From: Fen-1258 sp964441505
GTDB lineage: Bacteria > Bacteroidota > Ignavibacteria > Ignavibacteriales > Melioribacteraceae
Length of the DNA: 64,000 nucleotides
NCBI GenBank assembly: GCA_964441505.1
Contig: CAYTUV010000006.1
Coordinates: 62,001-126,000 of the forward strand
Reading direction: 5' to 3'
In this document: piece after piece, positions 52,777 through 61,451 of the stretch
Layout of the letters: the number at the start of each line of letters is the position of its first letter
Numbering within the stretch: position 1 is the stretch's first letter
The notes under the pieces: generated by a model
What the model was told of the DNA's origin: nothing
The model's input: only the letters and a program-made list of their open reading frames with translations
Database searches by the model: none
Program-made: the position numbers and the translations under genes

Positions 52777-53397
52777 TCAATTCTTTTTTATTAAACTGTC
52801 TTCCAGCTGTTTTTGCATTTCACTTAATTGAGTTGATATTCTCGCATCAACACTTCCAATTTCAGTTTCGATGAGGCAGCCGCCTTGTTCGATACGGATA
52901 TCGGGCTCAATTTTAATTTTATTAAACGAACTGCCGTGTATCAGATTTTTACTTGCTTCGGTCATTTCATCAATATCCGAAGGATTCATTTTCAGTCTTA
53001 CTTCGTTGGCGCCCATAATCTTATTAATCGCGGTTCGTACATTTTCATTTATAATAGTGCTGTTACTGATTTCTCTTTGAACAACTTTCTTTGCAACCTC
53101 AAACGCCGTCTCAATTACTAATTTTTCAAATGTTTTTTCGTAATCGATGAAACTCTCATCAAACTGCTGTAGAATTGTATGAACCTCCTCGTATTTACGA
53201 ACTAATTTATCTGTGTATTCTCGTTCGACCTCGCGTCTTGTCTTTTCCTGAGCTTCACGGTATCCGAGTGCGTAATAGTCTTCTAACTGCTTCTTAAAGA
53301 GATCCGTTTCACTTACGGTTTCAACAACGTTTCCAAATCCGGATACTTTTGCATTTGCTCTTTTCGAATGTGAGTTAAGCTTAATTACATCAGACAT
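52777..53397 (-). CDS. fliH: FliI regulator FliH
   Basis: 206 residues. The N-terminal half is coiled coil (LGYREAQEKTRREVEREYTD). The C-terminal domain has FEKLVIETAFEVAKKVVQRE and GGCLIETEIGSVDARISTQL, the FliH/V-ATPase E-like signature. FliH holds FliI at the C-ring. It overlaps fliG by 8 nt. Confidence 0.93.
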   Translation of the reverse strand: MSDVIKLNSHSKRANAKVSGFGNVVETVSETDLFKKQLEDYYALGYREAQEKTRREVEREYTDKLVRKYEEVHTILQQFDESFIDYEKTFEKLVIETAFEVAKKVVQREISNSTIINENVRTAINKIMGANEVRLKMNPSDIDEMTEASKNLIHGSSFNKIKIEPDIRIEQGGCLIETEIGSVDARISTQLSEMQKQLEDSLIKKN

Positions 53398-54436
53398 AGA
53401 TTTCTTCCGGACCGCCGCGCAGGTTGAGCGAAATTTCTCCCTGCTCTTCGAGACCTTTTATTACATCAATTATGCGTGATTGAGCGCTCTCTACTTCTTT
53501 TAATTTTACCATTCCCATATACTGAAGTTCCTCTTTCAACAAATCGGCGGCACGCTCACTCATATTCTTAAAAATTTTGTCTTTCAGTTTGTCATCTGAA
53601 ATCTTAAGGGCCAGCGCAAGATCTTTTCTGTCTATTTCACGCATTATTTTCTGAATGTCTTTATCATTAATATTTATTATTTCGTCGAAGATGAACATTA
53701 ATCGTTTTACTTCGTATGTTGTTTCAGAATCAACGTTCTCCAGTTTGTCAAGAATTTCTTTTACCATAGATACGTTTGTTCTATTCAGTATCGCGGCAAG
53801 ACATTTTGCACCGCCAAGTTTTCCTACCGATTGACTCATTGAAGCACCGGCAATTTCATCAACTACATGTTCTATTTGTTTAAGTGTTTGTGGTGCTATT
53901 TTTCCAAGCGTCGCAATCCGGTGAACCACATCAATTCTAAGATCTTCAGGCAATTCTTTTAGTGAATTTGCCGTTTGATCAGGGCTTAGCTGTGATAAAA
54001 TAAGCGCCATAGTTTGCGGATGTTCTTTATTCAAAAAGTTTATTAGCTGAGCCGGCTCTGCTTTTTTAAGAACGTCAAAACCTTTCAGGGTGGTTAATCG
54101 TTTTATCTTATCAATGATTTCTGATGCTTTGGAATGTCCATAACTTTTTTCGAGTACCGCCTGGGCAAAATCTAAACCGCCTTCCAAAACGTATTCACGG
54201 GCAGTGACCATGCTATAAAATTCTTCTATAACCGCGTCAGCGGTTTTCGAAGAAATGTTTTTAACCTTGGATATTTCTGTGGTAATAAATTCCACATCCG
54301 CCGCATCAAGATGTTTAAGAACTGCAGATGCCGCCTCAACATTCAACGCAACCATTAGCATTGCTGCTTTTTGTAATCCGGTTACATCATCGGATACATT
54401 TTTTAATTGGAGTTTATCGTTAGATCTCATCTTCAT
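53390..54436 (-). CDS. fliG: motor switch protein FliG
   Basis: 348 residues, standard length. Middle domain with EHPQTMALILSQLSPDQTAN. The C-terminal torque helix region (MFIFDEIININDKDIQKIMR; LALKISDDKLKDKIFKNMSE) holds the charged residues that meet MotA. It caps the MS-ring and transmits torque. The start overlaps fliF by 17 nt; a second ATG two codons on would also serve. Confidence 0.95.
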   Translation of the reverse strand: MKMRSNDKLQLKNVSDDVTGLQKAAMLMVALNVEAASAVLKHLDAADVEFITTEISKVKNISSKTADAVIEEFYSMVTAREYVLEGGLDFAQAVLEKSYGHSKASEIIDKIKRLTTLKGFDVLKKAEPAQLINFLNKEHPQTMALILSQLSPDQTANSLKELPEDLRIDVVHRIATLGKIAPQTLKQIEHVVDEIAGASMSQSVGKLGGAKCLAAILNRTNVSMVKEILDKLENVDSETTYEVKRLMFIFDEIININDKDIQKIMREIDRKDLALALKISDDKLKDKIFKNMSERAADLLKEELQYMGMVKLKEVESAQSRIIDVIKGLEEQGEISLNLRGGPEEIYV

Positions 54437-56027
54437 GCATCCATGCGTTAATTAGTTTAGCTGCATCCATTGGATTTTTTGAAACATAGTTTACAATTCT
54501 TTCCTGTTGATTCTTTTTCATCATTGCTTCGTCAGAGATGTCATCTTCTATATCTCCCATTGGCAATAATCCCCGTTTCTTTTTTGGCATTATCTGATTC
54601 ACCTGCGTTTGCTGCTGGGGAATTGAAGGTGCCGAAATAGCGGCTCCGCCCATAGCAAATTGGCCGGGATTGATTGTGCCGATTACAATTCTTTCGTTCT
54701 TCAAACGCTTCATCAGATTTTTAAGCACAAATATTGAAGAGACAATTGCAACAACTATAAATGTCAGGTTTATCCATTGATTCGCGTCCGGTAAGGTAGT
54801 TGAGCCGGTTTCTTCTGAAATATTCTCAACTAGTTTTGTCTCAAAGGGTATGTTTGTAATTGAGAACTGATCGTTCCGAAGAACATCAAGACCAACAGCA
54901 TTTTTGACTATCTCTTCCAACTTCTTAATCTGTTCCTGCGAACGGGGTTCAAAGACTATGTCTGTTTTGTTTCCGGTCTTAACTTCTTTTGGAATATCAT
55001 TGATGACAGTAGCAACACTTAAACGTTTTATATTCCCACTGCCAAGAACAACTTTCTCAATTGTACTGCTGTTTTCATAATTGGTTAGTGTCTGGTCATT
55101 TGACTGTGCTGTTGTGTCGTTTTGAACTTTACCCTGATTGTTTGTCTTAGTAGCTGTTTCGCTAACAACAACTTGAGCTTCCGGGTCATAATTTTGAATC
55201 GTCTTTTCAACCTGATCAAAATTCAAATCTGCATTTACCTGCACCATTGAGTTGCCGTAGCCAAGCACATTATCCAGCATCGATTGAGCTTTCTGCATCA
55301 AATAGTTTTCAACCGATTTTTTTATTTCATATTGTTTGGATGAGGCAAAGGCAAGCGGACCTTCTTCGCTGTCGCTGTTGAGTATTCTTCCCTTGGTGTC
55401 AATAATTGAAACTTTTGCCTGCGGTAATCCTTCCACACTGCCGACCAGCAGATTTACTATTGACTGAATATTTTCTTTAGAAGGTGCTAAATTGCTTTTG
55501 AGTTTAAGAACAACAGAGGCGGATGGAAATTTCTCCTCTTCTTTGAAAATTGTTTTTTGTGGAATAACAATATGAACCCTCGCGCCAACAACTCCTTCCT
55601 GTTCCTGAATTGTTCTTGCAAGTTCACCTTCGAGAGCGCGTTTGTAGTTCAGTTTCTGCATGAACTCGCTCATTCCCATCGTTGTTTTATCAAATATTTC
55701 GTAACCTATTACACCGGAGCTCGGAATTCCTTTCCCGGCTAGAGCCAGACGTAATTCGTAAACTTTTTCGTGAGGCACCTTAATAGTCTGGCCATTGTCG
55801 TCTATTTTATAAAGCACCTTCTGATTAGCCAGGTACTCAACAACTTTTGAAGCATCTTCCTGTGACAAACCTGAATACAGTGAAGTATAATTCGGTTCAT
55901 TCAAAAAGAAAAGCAGAACGGAGAGAATGGCTAAAGTTGCAATTACTCCGCCACCAAGCATAAATTTTTGCTTCGGGTTCAGTTTGTTGAGAATACCGAG
56001 AAGAGATTGTAGTGGATTTGCATTCAT
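54420..56027 (-). CDS. fliF: MS-ring protein FliF
   Basis: 535 residues with two membrane helices (FMLGGGVIATLAILSVLLFF; LTFIVVAIVSSIFVLKNL). The periplasmic part has YTSLYSGLSQEDASKVVEYL, LAGKGIPSSGVIGYEIFDKT and ARVHIVIPQKTIF. The C-terminal peptide (MDAAKLINAWMHED) binds FliG. It builds the base of the motor. It is 2 nt after fliE. Confidence 0.95.
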   Translation of the reverse strand: MNANPLQSLLGILNKLNPKQKFMLGGGVIATLAILSVLLFFLNEPNYTSLYSGLSQEDASKVVEYLANQKVLYKIDDNGQTIKVPHEKVYELRLALAGKGIPSSGVIGYEIFDKTTMGMSEFMQKLNYKRALEGELARTIQEQEGVVGARVHIVIPQKTIFKEEEKFPSASVVLKLKSNLAPSKENIQSIVNLLVGSVEGLPQAKVSIIDTKGRILNSDSEEGPLAFASSKQYEIKKSVENYLMQKAQSMLDNVLGYGNSMVQVNADLNFDQVEKTIQNYDPEAQVVVSETATKTNNQGKVQNDTTAQSNDQTLTNYENSSTIEKVVLGSGNIKRLSVATVINDIPKEVKTGNKTDIVFEPRSQEQIKKLEEIVKNAVGLDVLRNDQFSITNIPFETKLVENISEETGSTTLPDANQWINLTFIVVAIVSSIFVLKNLMKRLKNERIVIGTINPGQFAMGGAAISAPSIPQQQTQVNQIMPKKKRGLLPMGDIEDDISDEAMMKKNQQERIVNYVSKNPMDAAKLINAWMHEDEI

Positions 56028-56029
56028 AA

Positions 56030-56320
56030 TTAAACGGGCATCCTAGTTAATTCTTTAAACATGTCAACTGTTTTGTTTCTGATTTCCATTAAAAGTTGGA
56101 GACTTGTTTTAGCTTTTTCACCGGCTATCATTACTTCGTGCAGTTGAACACCTTCACCGGAGACAAACTTCTCTACCATATCATGTGATTCTTTCTGATT
56201 TTGATTTACATCCTTGATGAGATCGGTAAAAGTACTACCGAAATTTTCACCGTCTATAGGTTTTGCTTTCTGCGGTTGGATACTGCTTGGTAGTAAATTT
56301 CCTAATCCTTCGATTTTCAT
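56030..56320 (-). CDS. fliE: rod-MS ring junction protein FliE
   Basis: 96 residues, small and helical. Key regions: FGSTFTDLIKDVNQNQKESH, and LHEVMIAGEKAKTSLQLLME with IRNKTVDMFKELTRMPV, which is the standard FliE ending. FliE connects FliF with the rod. It lies between the 79-residue unknown gene (1 nt) and fliF (2 nt). Confidence 0.93.
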   Translation of the reverse strand: MKIEGLGNLLPSSIQPQKAKPIDGENFGSTFTDLIKDVNQNQKESHDMVEKFVSGEGVQLHEVMIAGEKAKTSLQLLMEIRNKTVDMFKELTRMPV

Positions 56321-56321
56321 T

Positions 56322-56561
56322 TTACCCTCTCCTGTCGAAAAGTGAACCTACATGCACACCCGAGACTTTTCCTTTTGAGTCATACAATTGATAGCCCATA
56401 ATCTCTTCCTGCCTCCCGGGATAGAGTGCAGAAAAAAATTTCTTTTCTGCCGTAGAAATATTTTCTTTGTTAACTATTTGGGCTGCCTCATTTCTGTTTG
56501 CTGCAGCAGCTTTTATATATGTTGGTTGATAATTACCGATAGTGTTAGTTGTAACTCTCAT
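56322..56561 (-). CDS. unknown 79-residue protein between flgC and fliE
   Basis: I do not recognise a family. The N-terminus is Asn/Ala-rich (MRVTTNTIGNYQPTYIKAAA), the middle has KKFFSALYPGRQEEIMGYQL, and the end is GVHVGSLFDRRG. No signal peptide or membrane helix. It starts directly after flgC (0 nt) and ends 1 nt before fliE, so it is translated with rod proteins. It could be a rod-linked or export-linked peptide. Size and codon use match the neighbours, so I consider it real. Confidence 0.7.
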   Translation of the reverse strand: MRVTTNTIGNYQPTYIKAAAANRNEAAQIVNKENISTAEKKFFSALYPGRQEEIMGYQLYDSKGKVSGVHVGSLFDRRG

Positions 56562-57065
56562 TTATATCTCCAAAGAATCTTTAGCCATTTGTTTAGCAGA
56601 GTTGAGCGCCTGAAGATTTGCCTCGTAACTCCGTGATGCAGCAATCATGTCAACCATTTCGTTAATCACATTAACGTTCGACATTTCAACGTATCCCTTT
56701 TCATTAGCGTCCGGATTATCAGGCATATAGACAAGATCACCCTGTTTCTGATCTGTTAATTCATTCAATTTTGCTTTTCCCATATCCGAAGAGATCGATA
56801 ATCCTTGCGGGTTGTTCGGAATTGCAAAATGATTTTCGTTTGTTGTATTTAGTTTAAGATGTTGTCCTTCGCTTGATAAATTTTTGGCAAACTCATTTTG
56901 ATCGGCTTGAACTTTTAGAAATTTCCGTTTGTATGGTTCACCGGTCTCTGTTCTTACAGTATCCGCATTCGCAATATTCTGAGAAATCAGATCCATTTTT
57001 TTCCTTTGTATGCTCATACCGCGGGAGCTAAAATTTAAACCAAACATGCTTCCCAGGATTTTCAT
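56562..57065 (-). CDS. flgC: proximal rod protein FlgC
   Basis: 167 residues, a little longer than the usual 135-150. N-terminal rod motif (SSRGMSIQRKKMDLISQNIA; NADTVRTETGEPYKRKFL). C-terminal EMVDMIAASRSYEANLQALN with SAKQMAKDSLEI is the FlgC signature. It overlaps flgB by 4 nt. Confidence 0.94.
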   Translation of the reverse strand: MKILGSMFGLNFSSRGMSIQRKKMDLISQNIANADTVRTETGEPYKRKFLKVQADQNEFAKNLSSEGQHLKLNTTNENHFAIPNNPQGLSISSDMGKAKLNELTDQKQGDLVYMPDNPDANEKGYVEMSNVNVINEMVDMIAASRSYEANLQALNSAKQMAKDSLEI

Positions 57066-57457
57066 AACTGACCTCCACCTTTAATAACACTTTGAATACT
57101 TCTGTAATAATCGCCCACCTTTCTTGATGCAAATTTGTATCGAAGCGTATTCTCCGCCAGTTCGCTCATCTCTTTATCGATATTGACATTATTAACGCCC
57201 GATTCCATATTGTCGCTTTCATCGTATACATGATCGAATTTTGGATCCTGGTTATTAATTGCCTGCGGATTAGCGATATGCTTTCCTTCGGTTGTTTTGA
57301 GAAATGAGTTAACGTTTTCATCAAGCAGGTTTTTGAACACAACATCTTCTCTTTTATAATTCTCAGTTCCGATGTTGGAAATATTTTTCGCGATAGTTTT
57401 GTTTTTTACCGCGCAATAGTCGAGAAGATTTTGAAGTAGCTTAACTGATGTTGGCAT
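57062..57457 (-). CDS. flgB: proximal rod protein FlgB
   Basis: 131 residues. The rod motif is recognisable (LLDYCAVKNKTIAKNISNIG; TENYKREDVVFKN). The C-terminus has NVNIDKEMSELAENTLRYKF. It is the first gene of the basal-body operon. A stem-loop at 57465-57492 touches its AAAGG ribosome site. Confidence 0.92.
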   Translation of the reverse strand: MPTSVKLLQNLLDYCAVKNKTIAKNISNIGTENYKREDVVFKNLLDENVNSFLKTTEGKHIANPQAINNQDPKFDHVYDESDNMESGVNNVNIDKEMSELAENTLRYKFASRKVGDYYRSIQSVIKGGGQL

Positions 57458-57464
57458 TGTTGCC

Positions 57465-57492
57465 TTTGGGTTTTAGTTCTAAATAACCCAAA
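57465..57492 (-). promoter_or_regulatory. stem-loop touching the flgB ribosome site
   Basis: TTTGGGTT (57465-57472) pairs with AACCCAAA (57485-57492), and inner bases add a short TTAG/TAA-like stem. On the minus strand the 3' arm ends in AAA, directly followed by GG that completes the flgB Shine-Dalgarno. Folding would therefore partly hide the ribosome site of the first basal-body gene. A regulatory role is inference. Confidence 0.4.
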
Positions 57493-57579
57493 TAAAATGC
57501 CAGTTAAAATGTGCTCAAATTAAAGAAATGCTTTCAAGAAGTGATTCAAGTGTGGCTAATATTCTACTAATGCGATTTA

Positions 57580-57825
57580 TTACTCAGAATAGTCGAGAAT
57601 AATTGATTTGGTTTGACCGCATGAGCATACAAATTTGATCTCTTTGATTGAATCGTTTGCATCTTTTTTAAGAATAACACGTATTCCGTCAATATCATCA
57701 TCTTCAACGGAAATCTTGGCTGTGCCTTTTATTTCAACATCTTCCGGCTTTAATAGATTACCGGTTATAAGTTTATTTTTTGCATAAATGTCTTTGAATA
57801 GAGCGTCTTCAAAATGATTGCCCAT
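57580..57825 (-). CDS. unknown 81-residue protein with CxCG end
   Basis: I do not recognise a family. The protein is acidic in the middle (AKISVEDDDIDGIRVIL) and has a C-terminal strand ending KFVCSCGQTKSIILDYSE, whose CSCG looks like half a metal site. GAGG gives a ribosome site. It lies between cheB (47 nt) and the flgB operon (122 nt). It may be co-transcribed with the che genes. No function can be given. Confidence 0.65.
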   Translation of the reverse strand: MGNHFEDALFKDIYAKNKLITGNLLKPEDVEIKGTAKISVEDDDIDGIRVILKKDANDSIKEIKFVCSCGQTKSIILDYSE

Positions 57826-57872
57826 TTTATTTTCCTCATTTCACATTGTTAAGTAAATTTTCTTCCGCACAT

Positions 57873-58952
57873 TTAAGCGGATTGTAATATTTTATTAATC
57901 AGATCGGGAATTTTTTCTGCAGGCAGCACTAAATCTGCAAGACCGGCATCAACAATTGCCTTGGGCATTCCATATACAACACAACTTTCTTCATCCTGTG
58001 CGATCGAGTAACCGCCGAGAGCTTTTAAATTTTTAATTGCTTCAAATCCGTCTTTGCCCATTCCCGTCATAATCACACCAAGAGTGCTCTTGCCGTAAAC
58101 ATCTATAACTGAATTCATCATCACATCAACTGACGGGCGATGAAGTGTTGTATTTGGTTCCAGAGAAATATTTATTTCAATTCCTTTCATTCCAATGCTT
58201 TTTACTTTCATATGAAATCCGCCCGGTGCTATATAAATTACATTTGGTTTTACCTGTTCGGAGTCTTCCGCCTCTTTTACTTCCAAAGAACACATTCCAT
58301 TCAACCTCTCAGCTAACGACTTGGTGAACTTCGGAGGCATGTGTTGAACAATAAAGACGGGGACATTAATTTTATCCGAAATCAGCGGTAGAATTTTCTG
58401 AAGCGTAAAAGGACCCCCTGTTGAAATTCCTATTGCCACCACCTTATGACCAAACCGCGGTATGTCCTTTATAACACCTGTAAATCTTTTAGCAGGAGTA
58501 GCGGATGGCAACGAACTTCTGATTCTTCTCAACCTATCTTTTAAAGATCTTTGCCGCGCTATCTCTTTTACTTTTGTAATCAGATCTTCTTTAATATTCG
58601 ATATACTTACACTTACATACGAAAGTTCTTTCGGAACAAAATCAACAGCGCCAAGCTCCAACGCTTTGAGTGTTGCTTGTGCACCTTCTGTTGTAATCGA
58701 ACTGATCATAATCACAGATGTCGGGCATTCAGTCATTATTTTTTTGAGTGCTGTAAGCCCGTCCATCACCGGCATTTCAACATCAAGCGTAATTATATCC
58801 GGTCTGAGACTTTTTGCAAGATCAAATCCTTCCTGTCCGTTGCGTGCAGTTGCAACTACAGAAATTCCAGGATCACTCTGAAGCATTATGGACAAGGATT
58901 TCCGCATGAATGCGGAATCATCGACAATTAATACAGTAATGTTTTCTTTCAA
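57873..58952 (-). CDS. cheB: chemotaxis methylesterase CheB
   Basis: 359 residues. The receiver (1-125) has D-pocket VDDSAFMRKSL, a phospho-accepting Asp in IITLDVEMP. The C-terminal esterase has the catalytic triad in GISTGGPFTLQ (Ser), FIVQHMPPKFT (His) and GMGKDGFEAI (Asp). It removes methyl groups from chemoreceptors and may deamidate them. It overlaps cheA by 4 nt. Confidence 0.95.
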   Translation of the reverse strand: MKENITVLIVDDSAFMRKSLSIMLQSDPGISVVATARNGQEGFDLAKSLRPDIITLDVEMPVMDGLTALKKIMTECPTSVIMISSITTEGAQATLKALELGAVDFVPKELSYVSVSISNIKEDLITKVKEIARQRSLKDRLRRIRSSLPSATPAKRFTGVIKDIPRFGHKVVAIGISTGGPFTLQKILPLISDKINVPVFIVQHMPPKFTKSLAERLNGMCSLEVKEAEDSEQVKPNVIYIAPGGFHMKVKSIGMKGIEINISLEPNTTLHRPSVDVMMNSVIDVYGKSTLGVIMTGMGKDGFEAIKNLKALGGYSIAQDEESCVVYGMPKAIVDAGLADLVLPAEKIPDLINKILQSA

Positions 58953-60772
58953 GAATTTCTTTCCAGTCTACTGAACAATTCGCTTACATCGAGGATCATC
59001 ACAACTGTTCCATCTCCCATAATTGTAGAACCGGCTACGCCATCAACTTTCCCTAAGTAGGAACCAAGCGACTTGATTACAACCTCCTGCTGACCGATCA
59101 ATTCGTCAACTTTTATTCCATACCTTTTTTCAGCAACACCAATTTCCACAACATATTGCCACTCATGCTCATCCCGTTTTCTTCCGTTTATTCTGCCGGA
59201 AAGAAGATGATCCAGTTCCACAAGCGGAAGTACTGAATCCCTGAGTTTGATAACCTGCTTACCCTGCACAGAGAATATCTGTTCTTTGCTGAGACGAATA
59301 ACTTCAATTACAGAACCAAGTGGAATGACTAAAAATTCTCCGTCAACTTTAACTATCATCCCAGAGATAATTGCAAGTGTAAGAGGAAGCTTGAGAATAA
59401 TCTTTGTTCCTTTCCCCGGTTCAGATTCAATAATGATTATTCCACGCAGTTTTGCAACGTTCGTCTTTACAACATCCATCCCGACACCACGACCGGAAAC
59501 ATTTGACACATTTGTTGCAGTAGAAAATCCTGGAAGGAAAATTAATTGCATGGTTTCCTGCTTAGATAATTCTTTAGCGCGTTCGCGTGTCAATAATCCT
59601 TTCTCGACCGCTTTTTCGCGAATAACATTCGGATCAATTCCTTTTCCGTCATCCTCTATTGTAATGATAATATTATTACCTAAGTGCTCTGCGGAAAGTG
59701 TAACCGTTCCTTTAGCTGTTTTACCAGCTTTAATTCGAGTCTCCGGTTTTTCAACACCATGATCAACAGAATTTCGAATAAGGTGAACGAGCGGATCGTT
59801 GATCTCTTCAATAAGGTTTTTATCGACTTCGGTATCTTCCCCTTTTATAACAAGCTCAACTTCTTTTCCAAGATCTTTACAAAGATCTCTTACAACGCGC
59901 GGATAGCGATTGAATATTTTACCTATTTTAATCATTCTCAACTTCATAACTACAAGCTGAAGTTCAGAAGTCATCAGGTCAATTTGTTTTGTTACTTCGC
60001 TGAAGTCTTTATTAAATCTCGATCCTTCGTTTTCGATTCCGAATTTTGTATTAACCTGCGACAGGCGGTTTCTGCCAAGAACAAGTTCGGAAACAATATC
60101 GAGCAGGGCATCAAGCCGGTCTACATCTACACGAATTGAATTTTCTTTAGCTGCCGGAGCGGCAGCAGCTTTTTTAACGATCTTATCTTTTGCTTCTTCG
60201 TTATGCTCTGGTTCTTCCGCTTTACCAGATCCTTCTTTTTTCTTCGGCTCTTCTTTTTTATCTGGTGCTTCGTTCGGTTTGTTATCTACGGTAGATTTTG
60301 GTTCGACGTCCAAAATTTCCGATTCTTTTATTTCAGGAATTTCATTTCCATTCTCTATATTCTGGATCAACTGCTCAAGCACAGAATTTGTGCTATCCGT
60401 ATTTACATCCTCGTTTTGTACGGATTCAATTTTTTCGAGCAACTCCTTGATGGTATCGTAACCAAGAATAATTCCATCCATCAGGCTCAAATTCAGTTTT
60501 ACTTCTCCCTTTCTCAGTTTGTTCAGAATATCTTCGCACTTGTGTGTAACATGCGGAAGTTTTTCTAATCCAAGAAATCCTGAAGTTCCTTTGATTGTGT
60601 GGAAGGATCGGAAAATTTGATTGAGGAGATCGGTATCTTCGGGCCGTTTTTCCAACTCCAGAAGATCGAAATCTAATTTCTCTAATATTTCCTTTGTCTC
60701 AATTAGAAAGCTCTCAACAATCTCTTTCATATCCGGGTCGATGAGAGTCGGATTTGGAGTTAGTTCAGTCAT
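58949..60772 (-). CDS. cheA: chemotaxis histidine kinase CheA without P2
   Basis: 607 residues. The Hpt domain has H58 (FRSFHTIKGTSGFLGLEKL). A Lys/Glu/Pro-rich linker (about 130-205) stands where the CheY/CheB-docking P2 domain would be. The dimerisation domain (VDRLDALLDIVSELVLGRNR), ATPase (LIRNSVDHGVEKPETR; DDGKGID; GRGVGMDVVK) and CheW-like domain follow. It should be an active kinase that phosphorylates CheY without a docking P2. It overlaps cheB and the CheZ-like gene by 4 nt each. Confidence 0.95.
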   Translation of the reverse strand: MTELTPNPTLIDPDMKEIVESFLIETKEILEKLDFDLLELEKRPEDTDLLNQIFRSFHTIKGTSGFLGLEKLPHVTHKCEDILNKLRKGEVKLNLSLMDGIILGYDTIKELLEKIESVQNEDVNTDSTNSVLEQLIQNIENGNEIPEIKESEILDVEPKSTVDNKPNEAPDKKEEPKKKEGSGKAEEPEHNEEAKDKIVKKAAAAPAAKENSIRVDVDRLDALLDIVSELVLGRNRLSQVNTKFGIENEGSRFNKDFSEVTKQIDLMTSELQLVVMKLRMIKIGKIFNRYPRVVRDLCKDLGKEVELVIKGEDTEVDKNLIEEINDPLVHLIRNSVDHGVEKPETRIKAGKTAKGTVTLSAEHLGNNIIITIEDDGKGIDPNVIREKAVEKGLLTRERAKELSKQETMQLIFLPGFSTATNVSNVSGRGVGMDVVKTNVAKLRGIIIIESEPGKGTKIILKLPLTLAIISGMIVKVDGEFLVIPLGSVIEVIRLSKEQIFSVQGKQVIKLRDSVLPLVELDHLLSGRINGRKRDEHEWQYVVEIGVAEKRYGIKVDELIGQQEVVIKSLGSYLGKVDGVAGSTIMGDGTVVMILDVSELFSRLERNS

Positions 60773-61440
60773 TTTTTTGCAAATAGTTTATCAATTTCTG
60801 ATTGTGATGCTTTAATTAAATTTTCTCCCACCAATGAGTCGGCAAGTTTCTGCGAATCGCCTGTTTTTTCATAACGTGCATCGGCGTTAAATGTACTGTC
60901 TTTAGGGAATTGGTAATCAGCATTCCCATCTACGCTTAAGTCTTTATCCTTTACTTCAAATATCAGCCCGGATAGTTTTCCCTGAATTGATCCGATCAAA
61001 TGATTTACAGATGACAACTGCTGCGCAGTTATGTCCTGGACCTGAAGAGAGATCGTAATATTCATCATGCCTGCGCTAATGCTTTCCACAATTTTCTGAA
61101 GTGACTTAATGTCTTCATCTTCACCGATTCTCTCCTTGAGCGATTCCAATTTCGATTGCATGTTCTGAATCTCAAGACTCATTCCGTCAACTATATCAAG
61201 AATTTCGGTTGTTGCGATCTCTGTTGCATTAGTAATACTGTTAATCTGATTTGTAGCCTTCGGCATTTTACTCGTGCTTTCATGCAGAGATTGGTTAACC
61301 TTCTCCAAAAGGGGAACTGTATCCTCCATAAAGGCCATAATCTTTTGAAGGATTGGTATTAGCTTCTGTCCGTAAATGAAGAAGGATTTTAAGTCACCAA
61401 GCTTCTGAAAAATATTTTCCATATTTGTAATTTGCTCCAT
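60769..61440 (-). CDS. cheZ: CheZ-like CheY phosphatase
   Basis: 223 residues, a long helical hairpin. The segment SLQVQDITAQQLSSV places D136 and Q140 four residues apart, the spacing of the catalytic D143/Q147 in E. coli CheZ. The C-terminus ends in ASQSEIDKLFAKK, which looks like the FliM CheY-binding motif (LSQQEIDQLL in this window). A tethering tail of this kind is typical of CheZ. The gene is placed between cheA and cheY. CheZ relatives outside proteobacteria are known; similarity here is by motif. Confidence 0.78.
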   Translation of the reverse strand: MEQITNMENIFQKLGDLKSFFIYGQKLIPILQKIMAFMEDTVPLLEKVNQSLHESTSKMPKATNQINSITNATEIATTEILDIVDGMSLEIQNMQSKLESLKERIGEDEDIKSLQKIVESISAGMMNITISLQVQDITAQQLSSVNHLIGSIQGKLSGLIFEVKDKDLSVDGNADYQFPKDSTFNADARYEKTGDSQKLADSLVGENLIKASQSEIDKLFAKK

Positions 61441-61451
61441 AACAACTCTCC

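Noticed and set aside
57470..57525. Bacteroidota-type promoter (TTTG-N19-TTTATTTG) before flgB
   Set aside because: One box is off consensus, the region is very AT-rich, and transcription from it would destroy the hairpin seen at the same place; the two readings exclude each other.
57580..57825. The 81-residue protein as a FlgM candidate
   Set aside because: Its strand-rich C-terminus with CSCG does not resemble the helical sigma-28-binding end of FlgM.
57864..57881. TCCGC/GCGGA hairpin at the cheB stop codon as a terminator
   Set aside because: Only five pairs, an 8-base loop and no T-run after it.
59247..59762. 171-residue plus-strand frame opposite cheA
   Set aside because: Antisense shadow of a well-conserved gene; no ribosome site or protein-like features.
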